DNA of 64,000 nucleotides from positions 35,046,501 to 35,110,500 of the forward strand of contig NC_059385.1 in the NCBI RefSeq assembly GCF_019703515.2, given 5' to 3'. Shown piece by piece: positions 35,199-47,425 of the stretch (position 1 is its first letter; each line of letters begins with the position of its first letter). A program made the position numbers and the translations under genes. This stretch comes from Myxocyprinus asiaticus. Lineage: Eukaryota > Chordata > Actinopteri > Cypriniformes > Catostomidae. The notes under the pieces were generated by a model. That model saw only the letters and a list, made by a program, of their open reading frames with translations, was not told the DNA's origin and did not search any database.

Positions 35199-36243
35199 GC
35201 TAGCATTTGTGTTCAGGTGTTCACATGTTTCTGCAGGCATTTGTTAAACAAGCTTTAATATCATGTAATGTGGAAACGAACTCATTTATCGATATTAATT
35301 AATAAAGTGAATGTTTATCACTTACTTTGTATATCTCCCTGAGTGTCCAAATGTTTGTGTGACATCATGCCCCTGCATCTCAGCGAAATCGGAGTTGAGA
35401 ATTTCTGCACGAGCCTACAAGTTGTAATTCTGACTTAAAGATGCATTCCATTGCACTTTTGCTAGTAGGAATTTGTAAAATCCGACTTTCCGAGTTGAAT
35501 GGAACGCAGCACTACTTATCAAAACTTGATCCAACACTGAATGCTCAAGCAGCCTAATTTACACTTAGAAAACTCCTGATGTTACTATAACAATGCAAAA
35601 AGCACTTACCAATTTGCTTGAAGTGAAAATCAGTCCTCCTTTCCTGTTTAATAAATTAAGCAATCACACAGTCATGCAGAACATTTCGTGTTTTTAAATC
35701 CATAAGGATCTCTTTCTCAATGGCAATACCAGCAGTGATGACAGCCGACTCGTCAGACAGAGCTCGCGGTCTTCGCTTTCAAATTACGTTCATCACTTAA
35801 AGCGTGATTGTGTCACTCAAGGCCAGCTAGAAGGCCTCGACCGGGACATATCCTAAAGAACAAATAAATCAATCTGATTGGCTGATGAATCGGACAATCT
35901 GACAATCTGACTTTAGTTGCTCATTCATTTGCACTGTTGAGGGATTCTGAAGAAATTCTGAAGGCCTGACGGGGTGAAGCTCAGACTCACGCGCTGCTTC
36001 GGGCATGCGATTTGTAAAAGTTGTCACACCTTGCTTGTAAGCATCAAGGAATAAATTCTGACTGGATAAACTTTTAGTTTTTCTCTATTTGTTTGTAGAT
36101 TAATTATGAGTGGAAAGCTATTAAAAATACATAGGCAAAAAGGTGATTGAGAATGAAAGGATGAAAAATATTTATTTATTTGGCATGCTAGGCCAGCAGA
36201 GAAGGCTTTGCTGGCCATGAGAATTCGCCACTGAAATGAGACT

Positions 36244-36443
36244 TAAAGGTATAGTTCACCAAAAATGAAAATTCTCTTATCATTTCCTCACCCTCATGCC
36301 ATCCCAGATGTGTATGATTTTCTGTCTTCTGCAGAAAACAAATGAAGGTTTTTAGAAGAATATTTCAGCTCTGTTGGTCCTTACAATGCAAGTGAATGGT
36401 GACCAGATCTTTGAAGCTTTTTTGGATGAACTATCCCTTTAAA
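36244..36443. mobile_element. Short MITE, 200 bp, 320 bp before ankrd55 exon 2
   Basis: Ends are inverted: TTAAAGGTATAGTTCACC at the left, and at the right the complement of TTTAAAGGGATAGTTCATCC. The interior includes CCTCACCCTCATGCCATCCC. This is a very common non-autonomous family in cypriniform genomes as I recall. It starts only 10 bp after the end of hAT copy 1. Confidence 0.85.
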
Positions 36444-36628
36444 CAAGAGATTGATTTTTGTTGCCTATGGGAAAGCCCATACCTTTAACACATGCTTCTC
36501 ATGACTCTTTGATTTAGGTATCTCAATTTCAAACACAATGTAGATGTCTTGAAAGACATGTGTTGCTGATGAATCTAAAGTTACCTAAAATTTCTTGTAG
36601 CATTGATAGGCTGCCTTCTTTCTCATGA

Positions 36629-36892
<264 letters not shown>

Positions 36893-37241
36893 TGAAAAGT
36901 ACACATTGCAAATCATGCGACTACACAGCAACACCGTGGAAACCACCCATAACACCCTAGCATCGAGGTGACGAGCTTAGCAGTAGATGACTGAAAGGAG
37001 CCTGGAGTTGTTCCCTACAGGGAACTCAGCCTCTCAGGCTTTATATGGTTATGTTAAAGCCCAAAGTATACTTAGGTTTTGATGCGAACGCTTAGTGTCT
37101 GCATACAGTCGAGCGTTAGCCTTTCAAAGTATACAGTACTTAATCTGACTGTGCGTGTAAACACAGGTGGTTGGTGCATGCACACTACAAATGCTATGTG
37201 ATACTGGACTATTTCTCTTCATGAGTTTAGACCCATAAATA

Positions 37242-37769
37242 CACTATATGGCCAAAAGTTTGTGGACACCCTCTTCTAATCAACGAATTTGGTTACTCCA
37301 TTAAATCCAGTAAAGAAAAATCTTAATGTTTCTTTATGTAATGGCTTGGGATTTGTGTGCTTCCAAATTTGTGGCAACTGTTTGGGGATAGCCCTTTTCT
37401 GTTCCAGCATGACAATGCCCCTGTGAACAAAGTGAGGTCCATAAAAAAATGGTGTACTGTCTGGCGTGGAAGAAATTGACTGGCCTGCACAAAGCCCAGA
37501 CCTGAACCCCACTGATCACTTTTGGGGTGAACTGGAACAGCAACTGTAAGTCAGGCCCCATCGACCAACATCAGTTCCTGACCTTACTGATAGCCTTGTG
37601 TCTGAATGAGAGAAAATCCCTGCAGCCATGTTACTACATACAGTATAGTGGAAAGCCTTCCCAAAAGAGTGGAAGCTGTTATTACAGCAAAGGGGGAAAT
37701 TGATGCCTAAGGTTTTGAAATCAAATGTTCAAGCACATATGATGTCCACAAACTTTTGGCCATATAGTG
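37242..37769 (+). mobile_element. Tc1-derived MITE with transposase relic
   Basis: 528 bp flanked by TA (37240-37241, 37770-37771). Near-perfect inverted termini CACTATATGGCCAAAAGTTT. The interior keeps a decayed plus-strand piece of the transposase catalytic core: QHDNAPVNKVRSIKKW (second Asp block, about 37408) and a broken counterpart of [13 protein letters not shown] (about 37480). The N-terminal two thirds are deleted. Confidence 0.9.
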
Positions 37770-38346
37770 TATGTCTTTATATTCCTTCAGACTCGAGTTA
37801 CACAAATGCAAGTATCTCCTGGCCTCCTCACACGTGCTCTTGACGCGAACATCCACTGTTGTTGTTTCTGAAGTTCTTCAGTTCTCCTGAAGTTTAGCAG
37901 TGATTACATCTTCACACATCTTTATGATTACCCTTTGTGAAAGCAACAGGGATGTGTAGTAACAAAGTACAGATACTTTGTTACTGTACTTAAGTACAAT
38001 TTACAATATTTGCACTTTATTTGAGTATAAATATTTCTTTGGACTTTAAATTTGATTATTTTGAATTGATCAGATTGATCCAAAAAGCATTCTGAATGAT
38101 TTGTTTTGTGAATCAAGAATCTAAATCAAAATCACAAGCGAAGCGCGCACCAGATAGCATGTGTTGCATCGTCTCTGTCTCCACTTGGGAAGACAAGAAA
38201 CTGCTCATGTACGTTTAAATTTGCTTTTTGATGGAGTTCGCTTGGCGCCATGCGAGGGTCGGACATGTGAATGGCAAGCTCTGCACACTTTGCTAGTTTT
38301 TAATAATTTCTGTGAGATAAACACTCTATCCCATAATGAAGACAAT

Positions 38347-39044
38347 ATGTAAAAGAATTAAAAATCCTCAGGATCTGGAGACATTAAAAGACACTTATGT
38401 GCTCAAGCTGATACACCAGACAGGGCGACCAGGGGCTCAGTTTGAATGGTGCGGCGGGAGAGATTCAGTGTCAACTGTCGAGTATGTCGGCAATACTGCC
38501 GAAAGTCATTGCAGACTTGGAGGATCTTTCTGTAAAACGTCGAATGATCACGTCCATGGTGATGAAATTCTCTGGGTTGGTTACAAGAATGAGGGCTGTT
38601 GAGAAACGGATCGATTATCTGGAGTCATCGGAGACAGATTTAGCTGCTAACCCGTTATCGACCAAGATAGATGTGGAACGCGTTTGGGAAAAGTTGAAAG
38701 ACCTTGAAAATCGTAATCGGCAAAACAAAGTCCGAATTGTTGGAATTCCTGAGAACGAAGAAGGCCGAGATATGGTTAAATTCCAAGATGAGCTCTTCCC
38801 GAGTCTGCTTGACATAACAGGCCACAAGTTGGAAATCGAGCAAGCTCACAGAGTCCCAGCACAGAGATCCGCTGTGGGAGACAGGCCCCAATCAATTCTG
38901 GCCAAATTTCAGAGATCATCCGATAAAGATCTTGTGTTATGCGAGGCGAGGGCAAGCTTTCTTGGAAGAATCACAACATTTTCTTGTTCCCAGACGTCAT
39001 CTGCTGCAACAGCCGGCTCACTGAACATTGCCCGAGGAAACTGA
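38347..39044 (+). pseudogene. L1-D ORF1 relic
   Basis: The start ATG (38347) is followed at once by TAA. The downstream frame contains VEKRIDYLESSETDLAANPL, ENRNRQNKVRIVGIPENEEG, RDMVKFQDELFPSLLDITGH and SILAKFQRSSDKDLVLCEAR; a frameshift just after this garbles the C-terminus, which is otherwise deleted into spacer DNA. Coiled coil plus L1 ORF1p RRM-like region, as in the other copies. Confidence 0.88.
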
Positions 39045-39498
39045 ATGGCGGCTTTTTTTTGTTTTGTTTTTTTGTGCTGGTTCCGCTAGCGGCTGGAGCT
39101 TGTTTTGTGGAGGAACACACATTTGAGACTGTTCTGTGAATTAATCTACACGTTCTTTGTATTTATGCTGAATATTGGCTGGAGTGTGTTTTACAGAGTA
39201 TTTTATGTTATGTAATTTTGTCTCGCAGAATTTTTATAGAAGCACCGGACTTGAGCAGTCCGATGGCAAAGTTGTTGCAGGGACTCTCGTGGGCTTACAT
39301 GGACTGTTTGAGTTTAGAGGGATGGACGGTGGTTGGCGCTGTTGTGCGCGGGATTAATGCGCACGTTTTTCTTTTTTCTGTTTGTTTGGTTCAGGGGGAA
39401 GTTCGGGGTTTGTTGCACTAATGGGGAATGTGGTCCTTAATAATCTTGTTTTTGACACACAATTAATTTTTTCTCATATGTCAAAATGTCACGTTAAT

Positions 39499-40112
39499 AT
39501 GAGTGGATTGTCTCTCTCCACGTGGAATGTGAATGGGTTGGGGCACCCCATAAAAGAAGGAAGGTTATTTCTTTTCTTAAATGTAAGAAATATGATATAG
39601 TGTTTCTTCAAGAAACGCATCTTTCCCCGCAGGAAGCTGAAAAATTTGGGAAGATATGGGGTGGACATGTTTTCTTCAGTGCTGGCTCAATTAAGAGCAG
39701 GGGAGTCATTATATTGATAAGTAAACATCTACAACTCAAATGTCTCAAACAGATTAAAGATAAAATAGGAAGTCATTATTGTTTTAGCAGAAATTCAGGG
39801 GCATAGGTTGATTTTGGCTAATAATTATGCATCTAACATTGATGATCAGGGCTTCTTTATAGATCTTGAAGGGATGTTGCAAGCCGCTGGCACCCTTCAT
39901 GATAGAATATTGGGAGGAGACTTTAATATTTTAATGGACTCAGTCCTTGATCATATTGAAGCAAATGTGTGCAAGCCCCCTACAGCAACATTGACACTTC
40001 ACAAGGATGTGTAAAAATCTTGGTCTCACAGATATTTGGAGACTTTTGAACCCATCTGGTAGGGACTATAAATTTTTTTCATCAGTCCATAAGATTTATT
40101 CTAGAATAGATT

Positions 40113-40194
<82 letters not shown>

Positions 40195-42337
40195 TTAATA
40201 TCTAAGTCCCTAATTTCATCTGCTGTTGATTGTTCAATTGGAAACATCTTAGTCTCAGATCACGCCCTGGTGAGTTTAGAGGTGTTGCCACATACAGAGA
40301 AAAATAAATCATATAGTTGGCACTTTAATGTATCCCTTTTGCAAAGTCCTGATTTTCAGCAAATGTTAAAGGCTGAAATCAATGTTTATATGGAGACCAA
40401 CTGGTCCTCAGTATCCTCTGTGGGCGTGGCTTGGGAGGCACTTAAGGTGGTTCTTAGGGGCCGGATCATACAGTATGCCTCATTCATCAAAAAATCCAAA
40501 GCACGAGAACTTGTGGAGTTGGAAGGGAAAAGTGCAGAGGCAGAGCTGAAGCGCCGTATGTCATCTGATGGCCTCAGGGAATAGACCCAATTGAAATACA
40601 GATATAATACTATTTTGTCACGGAAAGTGGAGTTTTGATTATTCAGGGCAAGACAGTCATACTTTGAGTCGGGGGACAAAGCAGGGAAGCTTTTGGCTAG
40701 ATATATAAAGCAGAGAGAGGCTTTTTCTACCATTCCCTCAGTGAAAACTGCTAGTGGTGAAATATTTACCTCTCTCATTGATATTAATAATGCTTTTAAA
40801 GAATTCTATCTTGATCTTTATAGTCCCACATCTTCGTCTACTGATGAGGATATTAGAAACTTTGTGGAATCATTAGATCTCCCTAAACTGATGACTGAGC
40901 AAAAAAATTCCCTTGATTCTGAGATAAACTTGGAGGAGCTTGATGAGGTAATTAAGGCTTTACCTACAGGCAAGGCTCCAGGGCCAGATGGTTTTGCTGC
41001 TGATTTTTTTAGATCTTATGTTACAGAACTGGCTCCACTTTTGCTAGAAGTTTATACGGAATCATTAAAGAATGGAAAGCTTCCGCCAACCATGACACAA
41101 GCCCGGATCAGTCTGATTCTTAAAAAGGACAAAGATCCAAGCAAGTGTAAGAGTTACCGCCCAATTTCCCTGATTCAGCTAGATGTTAAAATTTTGTCAA
41201 CAATTCAAGCTAATCGATTAAATTATGACATCTCTACATATAGATCAAGTGGGGTTTATTCGGGGTCGTAGCTCTTCTGATAACATAAGGCGTTTCATCA
41301 ATTTCATGCGGTCAGTGGCGAATGATCAGTCTCCAGTCGCTGCCATCTCACTTGACACCGAAAAGGCATTTGATATGGTAGAATGGGATTGTCTTTTTAA
41401 GATTTTAGAAATATACAAGTTCAGAAATACTTTTATTGAATGGATTAAGTTACTTTATAGATACCTGGTAGCAGCGGTACAAACAAATGGATTCATTTCA
41501 GATTATTTTACTCTGGACAGGGACACTCGGCAAGGTTGCCCTCTTTCCCCTTTATTGTTCTGTCTTGCCCTGGAACCATTAGCAGCCACGATAAGAAAGG
41601 AGGATGATTTTCCAGGGGTGATGGCGGGAGGGGTGGCGCATAAGCTTTTGCTTTATGCAGATTATATTTTATTATTCGTCTCTGACCCCATTAGATCTAT
41701 GCCTTGCCTCCACAGAATTATTAATTCCTATTCCTAATTGGTCTAAATCCAAAGCTTTGGCTCTGACAGCATACTGCCCAGTAATGGCTTTTCAACCAGG
41801 CACCTTCCAGTGGCCCAAACAGGGCATCAAGTATTTGGGTATTTTATTCCTGGCAAATTTGCGTGATTTAGTTAGAGTTAATTTTGACCCATTAATAAAA
41901 AGATTTTCGAGCGATGTGGGCAGGTGGGCTTCATTACATTTATCTATGATAGGGAAGGTTAATGTTGAACTGTATTCCAAAATTCAACTACTTGCTACAG
42001 TCTCTCCCTGTAGATGTCCCCCTCTCTTATTTCAAGCAATTTGATAGTATAGCGAAGACCTTCATTTGGAATGGTAAACGTCCCAGATTGCATTTCAACA
42101 AATTACATAGGCCGATTGACAAAGGCGGGCTAGGCCTACCCAAGATTTTGATTTATTATTATGCATTCGGTCTCAGACATTTGGCTCATTGGTCGCTTCC
42201 ACCTGAGAGAGCCACTCCCTGGTTTTGTATTGAACAGGAAGTTCTTGCCCCTATTTCGCCATTGCAAAGCCTTTCTATCAAACTAACCAAGAAGTTAAGT
42301 TACACCCCGTTATCTCGCATTTGCACTCGGTATGGAA
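39499..42337 (+). pseudogene. L1-D ORF2, truncated
   Basis: ATG at 39499 (MSGLSLSTWNVNGLGHPIK). Endonuclease blocks QETHLSPQEAEKFGKIWGG and GGDFNILMDSVLDH; SDHALVSLEV near 40255. The (AT)n insertion at 40115-40191 splits the endonuclease. Linker and RT: KALPTGKAPGPDGFAADFF, RISLILKKDKDPSKCKSYRP, RQGCPLSPLLFCLALEPLA, and LLYADYILLF (about 41650), where YADD is YADY as in L1-A. Stops at 40582-40584 and 40636-40638 and frameshifts near 39560, 41225 and 41730. Ends abruptly at 42337. Confidence 0.9.
40115..40191. repeat. (AT)n microsatellite inside L1-D ORF2
   Basis: Run of about 38 TA units expanded within the endonuclease region, where other copies have a short T/A-rich stretch. Confidence 0.95.
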
Positions 42338-42712
42338 GGGTGGTAGTGGGAGATAAATGTTGATTCCGTGTAATTATGTTTTGCTTTTATGTGTTTGATG
42401 CAAGAATCAGTAATAAAAAATGTTAAATCACAAAAACAAAACAAAAAAGTTTTTTGATGAATTAATTTGATAAATTTAGGCTTAAACATTATGAAAGCTG
42501 TGAAATAATAATTAAGTAATGTGTTATCAGTCTCCCGCCTTTCCAGGAAACCTGTTCATATAAAAGTTAATCAAACGCGTTTACCTTTTACACCTAGGTG
42601 CGATGTGTATGAATAATTATCAGCACTCATAAAAAATGTCTATCAATATTTATTTTATAAACTAAAGTGTCCTATTTGCTTTTAGCACATTGATGTGTAT
42701 GTATGTGTTTAC

Positions 42713-42985
42713 TAGGGTGTTCTGGATGGTTGTTGGGGCATGCTATGCAGTTGTCAAGGTGATCTGCTGTGTGTTTTAGTGCATTGCTACAGTATGTGGT
42801 TGCCAGGTTGTAACTATGTTGCTAAGTTGTTGCTAAGTTGTTTTCTGTGTTTGTAGCACATTGCTATGCTGTTGTTAGCATCTCTAGTTGGTTGTAAGAT
42901 TGTTGCTTTGCTGTTGTTAAGTTGTTTTAACAGTGTTTTGAGCACAATGCTATGCAGTTGCCAGGGTGTTCTGGGTGGTTGCTTA
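42713..42985. repeat. Degenerate minisatellite (GTTGCTATGC type)
   Basis: Repeated, diverged units such as GTTGTTGCTAAGTTGTT, TGCTATGCAGTTG and AGGGTGTTCTGGGTGGTTGC. It opens and closes with a GGGTGTTCTGG-containing unit. A common type of intronic minisatellite in fish. Confidence 0.8.
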
Positions 42986-43966
42986 TTGGCCCAAATGAAA
43001 AGAGACAGGTCTCTATTTTGGTCACTAAATATGACTCAGCTCCCTTCTTCAATATTACAATTTGTTATAGACTGTATATATACACAGAAACTTAGTGTTT
43101 CCATCTGATCAAAGTATAGCTTGGGCTTTATTGTTGGTTAGTAATAGATTACCGGTACATGTAATCTGGATAATGTAATCATATTACAAATATCAAGATT
43201 ATGAAAATACTAATAAAATGTGAAGAATAAGATTACAGTTACTTTTTATGGATTACATGATAAAATGTTATTACAAAACCAATCAGCCAACAACAGTAAC
43301 TAGTGTGTAATTTATTGGTTATGCTTCTAAATTTTAAAAGACCATCCAAGCCAGAGCCTGAAATATGTGCAATAGGCCTAGCCAGATATCACTCTATACA
43401 GTTAAGACAGTGCGTTCCCATTTTAGACACTTTTCTGTAAAAAAGCATGTAGCCAATAAACATTTCAGAGGTGATCACATTCAACCAAGCAAATGCAATG
43501 GCCCATTCTTTAGAAGGCAGAAAAAGTACCTGTTATCTTGCATGGGCAGTTTTGCCCATGCAAGAACCAGTCACACTTTCATTAGAAAAGCATTTCAGCA
43601 GATTACAGTAGATTTAACCTACATTTCACAAGTTTACTGCTTTATATAATCTAAGAGCATGATAAGGTAAACTAATTTGACATGCTGTCCAAAACAGAGG
43701 GGTTCAAACATGGGACTTGGCTTGAGCTCTGAGATCCCCCCTGGACTATCTGACTAAAGCAAAGAAAGTAAAGTAATAAAGAGTTTATAATTATAAAAGA
43801 TGTAGGTGTTAAGACATAGAGGTGGAGATGGGGAGGAGGAAGGAGTTAAGCAGCCACTTATATGTCCTTGAAATACAGTATGATTGAAAGGATGAGATGA
43901 ACAAGTTGCTCCCAAACTTACATTTGCAACTTCATTTTAATAAGCACTGCTATGAAGTGCTTATGA

Positions 43967-44155
<189 letters not shown>

Positions 44156-44428
44156 TGAACTGACTAAGCCAATTTATATTTCTGCCTTGGTGTATTGTGA
44201 TTCTTCACCATGTTCATGAACAGTATATGTTGTGTTTTGGATGCTGGTCTCAAGGGATGCTGGTTTGCTGGTGTCCACACCAGGCTTCATATCTAGCTTA
44301 ATAAGCCACAGTTCCTTGGTCAACCAGCTTCACCAGAAAGACCATTATGGGTGACCACATTGAAAAAATGTAACCTACAAAATGTGATTCATGTGGTTAA
44401 ATCTAAGTTGACTGGTTTGATTCAAGTT

Positions 44429-44901
44429 TTTTTTTTTTTTGTGTGTGTGTTTTTTTTTTGGGGGGATTTTTCCCCTTTTTCTCCCCAATTTGGAATGCCC
44501 AATTCCCAATGTGCCAACCCAAGTCCTTGTGGTTGCATAGTGATTCGCCTCAGTCCGGGTGGCGGAGGACGATTCCCAGTTGCCTCCGCATCTGAGACAG
44601 TCAACCTGTGTTTCTTATCACGTGGCTTGTTGAGCGCGTTGCCACGGAGACATAGTGCGTGTGGAGGCTTCACGCCATCCACCGTGGCATCCGCGCTCAA
44701 TTCACCATGCGCCCCACCGAGAACAAACCACATTATAGTGACCATGAGGAGGTTACCCCATGTGACTCTACCCTCCCTAGCAACTGGGCCAATTTGGTTG
44801 CTTAGGAGACCTGGCTGGAGTCACTCAGCACGCCCTGGGATTCGAACTAGCGAACTAGCGAACTCCAGGGGTGGTAGCCAGCGTATTTTACCACTGAGCT
44901 A
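44429..44901 (-). mobile_element. tRNA-derived SINE (HAmo-like), copy 2
   Basis: Same family as 19002-19458. On the minus strand the tRNA head is truncated at its first bases (AGCTCAGTGGTAAAATACGC), B box AGTTCGAATCCC; the body is collinear and ends in an A-rich tail broken by (CA)n (plus 44429-44465). A local GCGAACTA duplication lies near 44850. I found no clear target duplication. Confidence 0.82.
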
Positions 44902-45349
44902 AAAGTTAAAATTTTACACGACTTAATTAACCTAAATACATTAGGCTACACCAATAAAACTAAATATAAGGGTTAGATTGAATAGAAATAGCTTAATAAG
45001 GTAACAACTGCAGGTCACCGTACAGTGCAACATTTTTACTGAAGAACAGCATGGCTATGAAACTCCACCAACTAAATCAGCATTAACCAGCATGAATCAA
45101 TCTGAATCAGAATGGAAATTTATGCTGGTGTAGGCTTCCCATAGGAAAAAAAAATTACAAATGTGATCTCTTTAATGACTCGATTGTTTCTCCAAGACAG
45201 TAATAACATTAAATGTATGTCTACTATAGTTTCAGAAGAGATCTCAACAACGTCTAAACTGCGATCAGATTTGCCAAAATGTCTGCAATAAGAAAAAAAT
45301 TAAATTAACATTTCTCATCAAATTCTTCCAAGACCGAATTATCTGATCT

Positions 45350-45357
45350 ATGCTATC
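45350..45357. repeat. Left 8-bp target duplication of hAT copy 2
   Basis: ATGCTATC, repeated exactly at 52221-52228, 6.9 kb away. Confidence 0.9.
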
Positions 45358-45561
45358 CAGTGGCGGCATGTGCATTTTAAGTCTAGGACTTCAGTGCGAT
45401 TCATGCCATTAAGAAAACAGTTTCGGGAGTCGCGTGGCACCATGCGAGGTTCGGATGTGTGAACGGCGAGCTCTGCACACTTTGCTACTTTTAATACTTT
45501 TTGTGTCATAAATCGGTGAGATCCGATACACCCTGATTCTTAACTGTTTTAGGAAGACAAT

Positions 45562-46383
45562 ATGTCAAATAATTCAAAATCCTCAGTCTCTGGAGACATT
45601 AAAAGACACTTACGTGCTCAAGCTGAAGCCCCCGATTAGCAGGCCGCAAGCCCGGGAGTCGAATTGGCCGGTGAGGTGAAGGAAATTCGGCGACAATTGA
45701 TGAACGTGTCGGCAATGCTGACAAAGGTCATTGCTGACTTGGAGGAGCTTGCTGTAATACGTCGATTGATCACTGCCATGGAGACGAAATGTGGGTGATG
45801 TCGAGAAATGGATAAATTATCTGGAGTCATCGGAGAGGGAATTAGCTGATAATCCACTAGCGACCAAGGTGGATTTGGAGCACATCTGGGAGAAGCTGGA
45901 AGATTTGGAGAACCGTAACCGACAGAATAACATTTGAATTGTTGGAATTCCTGAGGGAGCAAAGGGTCAGAATATGATGGAATTCCTGGACGGGCTCTTT
46001 CCGAGTCTGCTCGACATAACAGGCCATAAGCTGGAAATAGAGCAAGCTCACAGAGTTCCGGCTCTGCGATCCGCTGAGGGAGACAGGCCCCGATCAATTC
46101 TGGCCAAACTTCTGAGATCATCTGATAAAATCTAGTGTTACGCGAGGCGAGGAGTAAAGAAAGGCTTTCTTGGAAGAACCACAACATTTTCTTGTTCCCA
46201 GACTTTGCGAATTCGACAAGAGAGAAACGTGATCGATTCAAGGAATGCAAGAAACTCTTACATCAATGGAAGATCACTTTTGCACTGATGTTCCCGGCCA
46301 AACTGAGAATAGATACTAAGGATAGCCGCAAAATATTTACATGCCCACAGCAAGCATTGTCTTTCATAGAAACAATTGGGTGA
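45562..46383 (+). pseudogene. L1-E ORF1 relic
   Basis: ATG at 45562 (MSNNSKSSVSGDIKRHLRAQ), stop at codon 26 (45637-45639), then VSAMLTKVIADLEELAVIRR. A small deletion near 45788 shifts the frame; the RRM-like IVGIPEGAKGQNMMEFLDGL follows an in-frame TGA (about 45936). The C-terminus KNHNIFLFPDFANSTREKRD through CPQQALSFIETIG ends at 46383. Organisation as in the other copies. Confidence 0.86.
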
Positions 46384-47425
46384 GTAAACCAGTTGGTGAT
46401 TTTCATATGGCCCCCAAGTGAATTGACTCGCTGAGCATACACTTGAATGTCTGAGGAAGATGGGCGCCTTTTTGTTTCTTTTTGTGTTGGTTCCGCCTAG
46501 CGGCTGGAGTATGTTTTGTGGAATAACACTCCTTCAAGAAACTTTTGCATCGACAAAGGGTTGTTTTACACTGAAGTTCCTGGCCAAATTGAGAATAGAT
46601 ACTAAGGATGGCCGCAAAATATTTACATGCCCACAACAAGTGGCGTCTTTCATAAAATCAATGGACTGTGTAAATCATGGTGTGTTTCTCACATGCCTCC
46701 AAGTGAACTGACTCACTGAACATCCACTTGACTGTCTGAGGAAGCTGGGCGCCTTTTTTGTTTCTTTTTGTGCTGGTTCCGCCTAGTGGCTGGAGTTTGT
46801 TTTGTGGAATAACACTCCTTCGGGACAGTTGTGGATGAATCTGCTCATTCTTTGTGCTTATGCCTCCTATTGGATGGAGTTTGTTTCGTGGAGTATTTTT
46901 CTCAGGACATTGGAATGATTAGGTCATCTCCTGCACTCATGAACAGCCGGATCACTGAACATTCATTTGACTGTCCTAGGAAACTGAACGGCTTTATTAT
47001 TAATTTTTTATTTGTGTAATTTTCTTTTTTTTGCGTGCTGGTTCCACGAGCAGCTGGAATTTGTTTTGCGGAGGAAGACACCTTTGTGAATGAATATACA
47101 CGTTCTTTGTGTTTATTCTGCCTATTGGCTGGAGTTTTTTTTATAGATTTTCTCTGTTATGTAATTATGTCTCACAAAATTTGTACAGGAACACCGGACT
47201 TGAGCAATCCAATGGCAAAGTTGTCGCAGGGGCTCTCGTTGGCGTACATGGACTTTTTGAGTTTAGAGGGATGGACGCCAGTTGGCACTGTCAGATTAAT
47301 GCGCACGTTTTTCTTTTTTCTGTTTGTTTGGGGGGAAGTTCGGGGTCTGACTGTGGCACTAATGTTGGAATGTGGTCTTTATAATTTTATTTTTGACACA
47401 GTTTATTTTTTTCTGATATGTCAAA
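46384..47425 (+). repeat. L1-E inter-ORF spacer with tandem duplications of the ORF1 3' end
   Basis: A unit of about 285 bp starting at the ORF1 C-terminal code (CCAAACTGAGAATAGATACT at 46299) is repeated from 46585 (CCAAATTGAGAATAGATACT). The motif GGTTCCGCCTAGCGGCTGGA with variants recurs near 46488, 46773, 46855, 47040 and 47118. These repeats are also present in L1-A and L1-F, so they are a property of the family. Confidence 0.8.

Larger units (their letters stand above)
34659..35511. mobile_element. Harbinger-like MITE inside hAT copy 1 (contains solo LTR)
   Basis: Inverted termini TGCTGCGTTCCATTCAAGTT and its complement ACTTTCCGAGTTGAATGGAA then CGCAGCA. hAT copy 2 provides the empty site (GGTTACTT at about 51520), and the insertion is flanked by TTA/CTA, consistent with a 3-bp TWA duplication. 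The MITE itself is about 505 bp; the remainder is a nested solo LTR. Confidence 0.85.
34271..36233. mobile_element. hAT-like non-autonomous element, copy 1 (contains a MITE)
   Basis: Starts CAGTGGCGGGCTGTGCATTT and ends GAGAATTCGCCACTG, so short inverted termini CAGTGGCG. The superfamily is assigned from copy 2 (45358-52220), which has the same ends and interior and an 8-bp duplication. Here the eight flanking bases do not match (GAGAAACA versus AAATGAGA). It carries the MITE 34659-35511. No transposase recognised. Confidence 0.8.
38231..42337 (+). mobile_element. L1-D: L1-type LINE in ankrd55 intron 2 (sense), 3' truncated
   Basis: Plus-strand LINE. 5' UTR from about 38231 (GGAGTTCGCTTGGCGCCATG), ORF1 from 38347, spacer, ORF2 from 39499. 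ORF2 stops matching the family at about 42337 (after CATTTGCACTCGGTATGGA), so the last 300 or so codons and the 3' UTR are absent. No target duplication found. An (AT)n run of about 77 bp sits inside ORF2. Same orientation as ankrd55. Confidence 0.9.

Noticed and set aside
45349..46250. Long minus-strand frame over L1-E ORF1 (204 codons)
   Set aside because: Antisense shadow of ORF1; the true coding strand is plus, as motifs such as FLFPDFANSTREKRDRF show.
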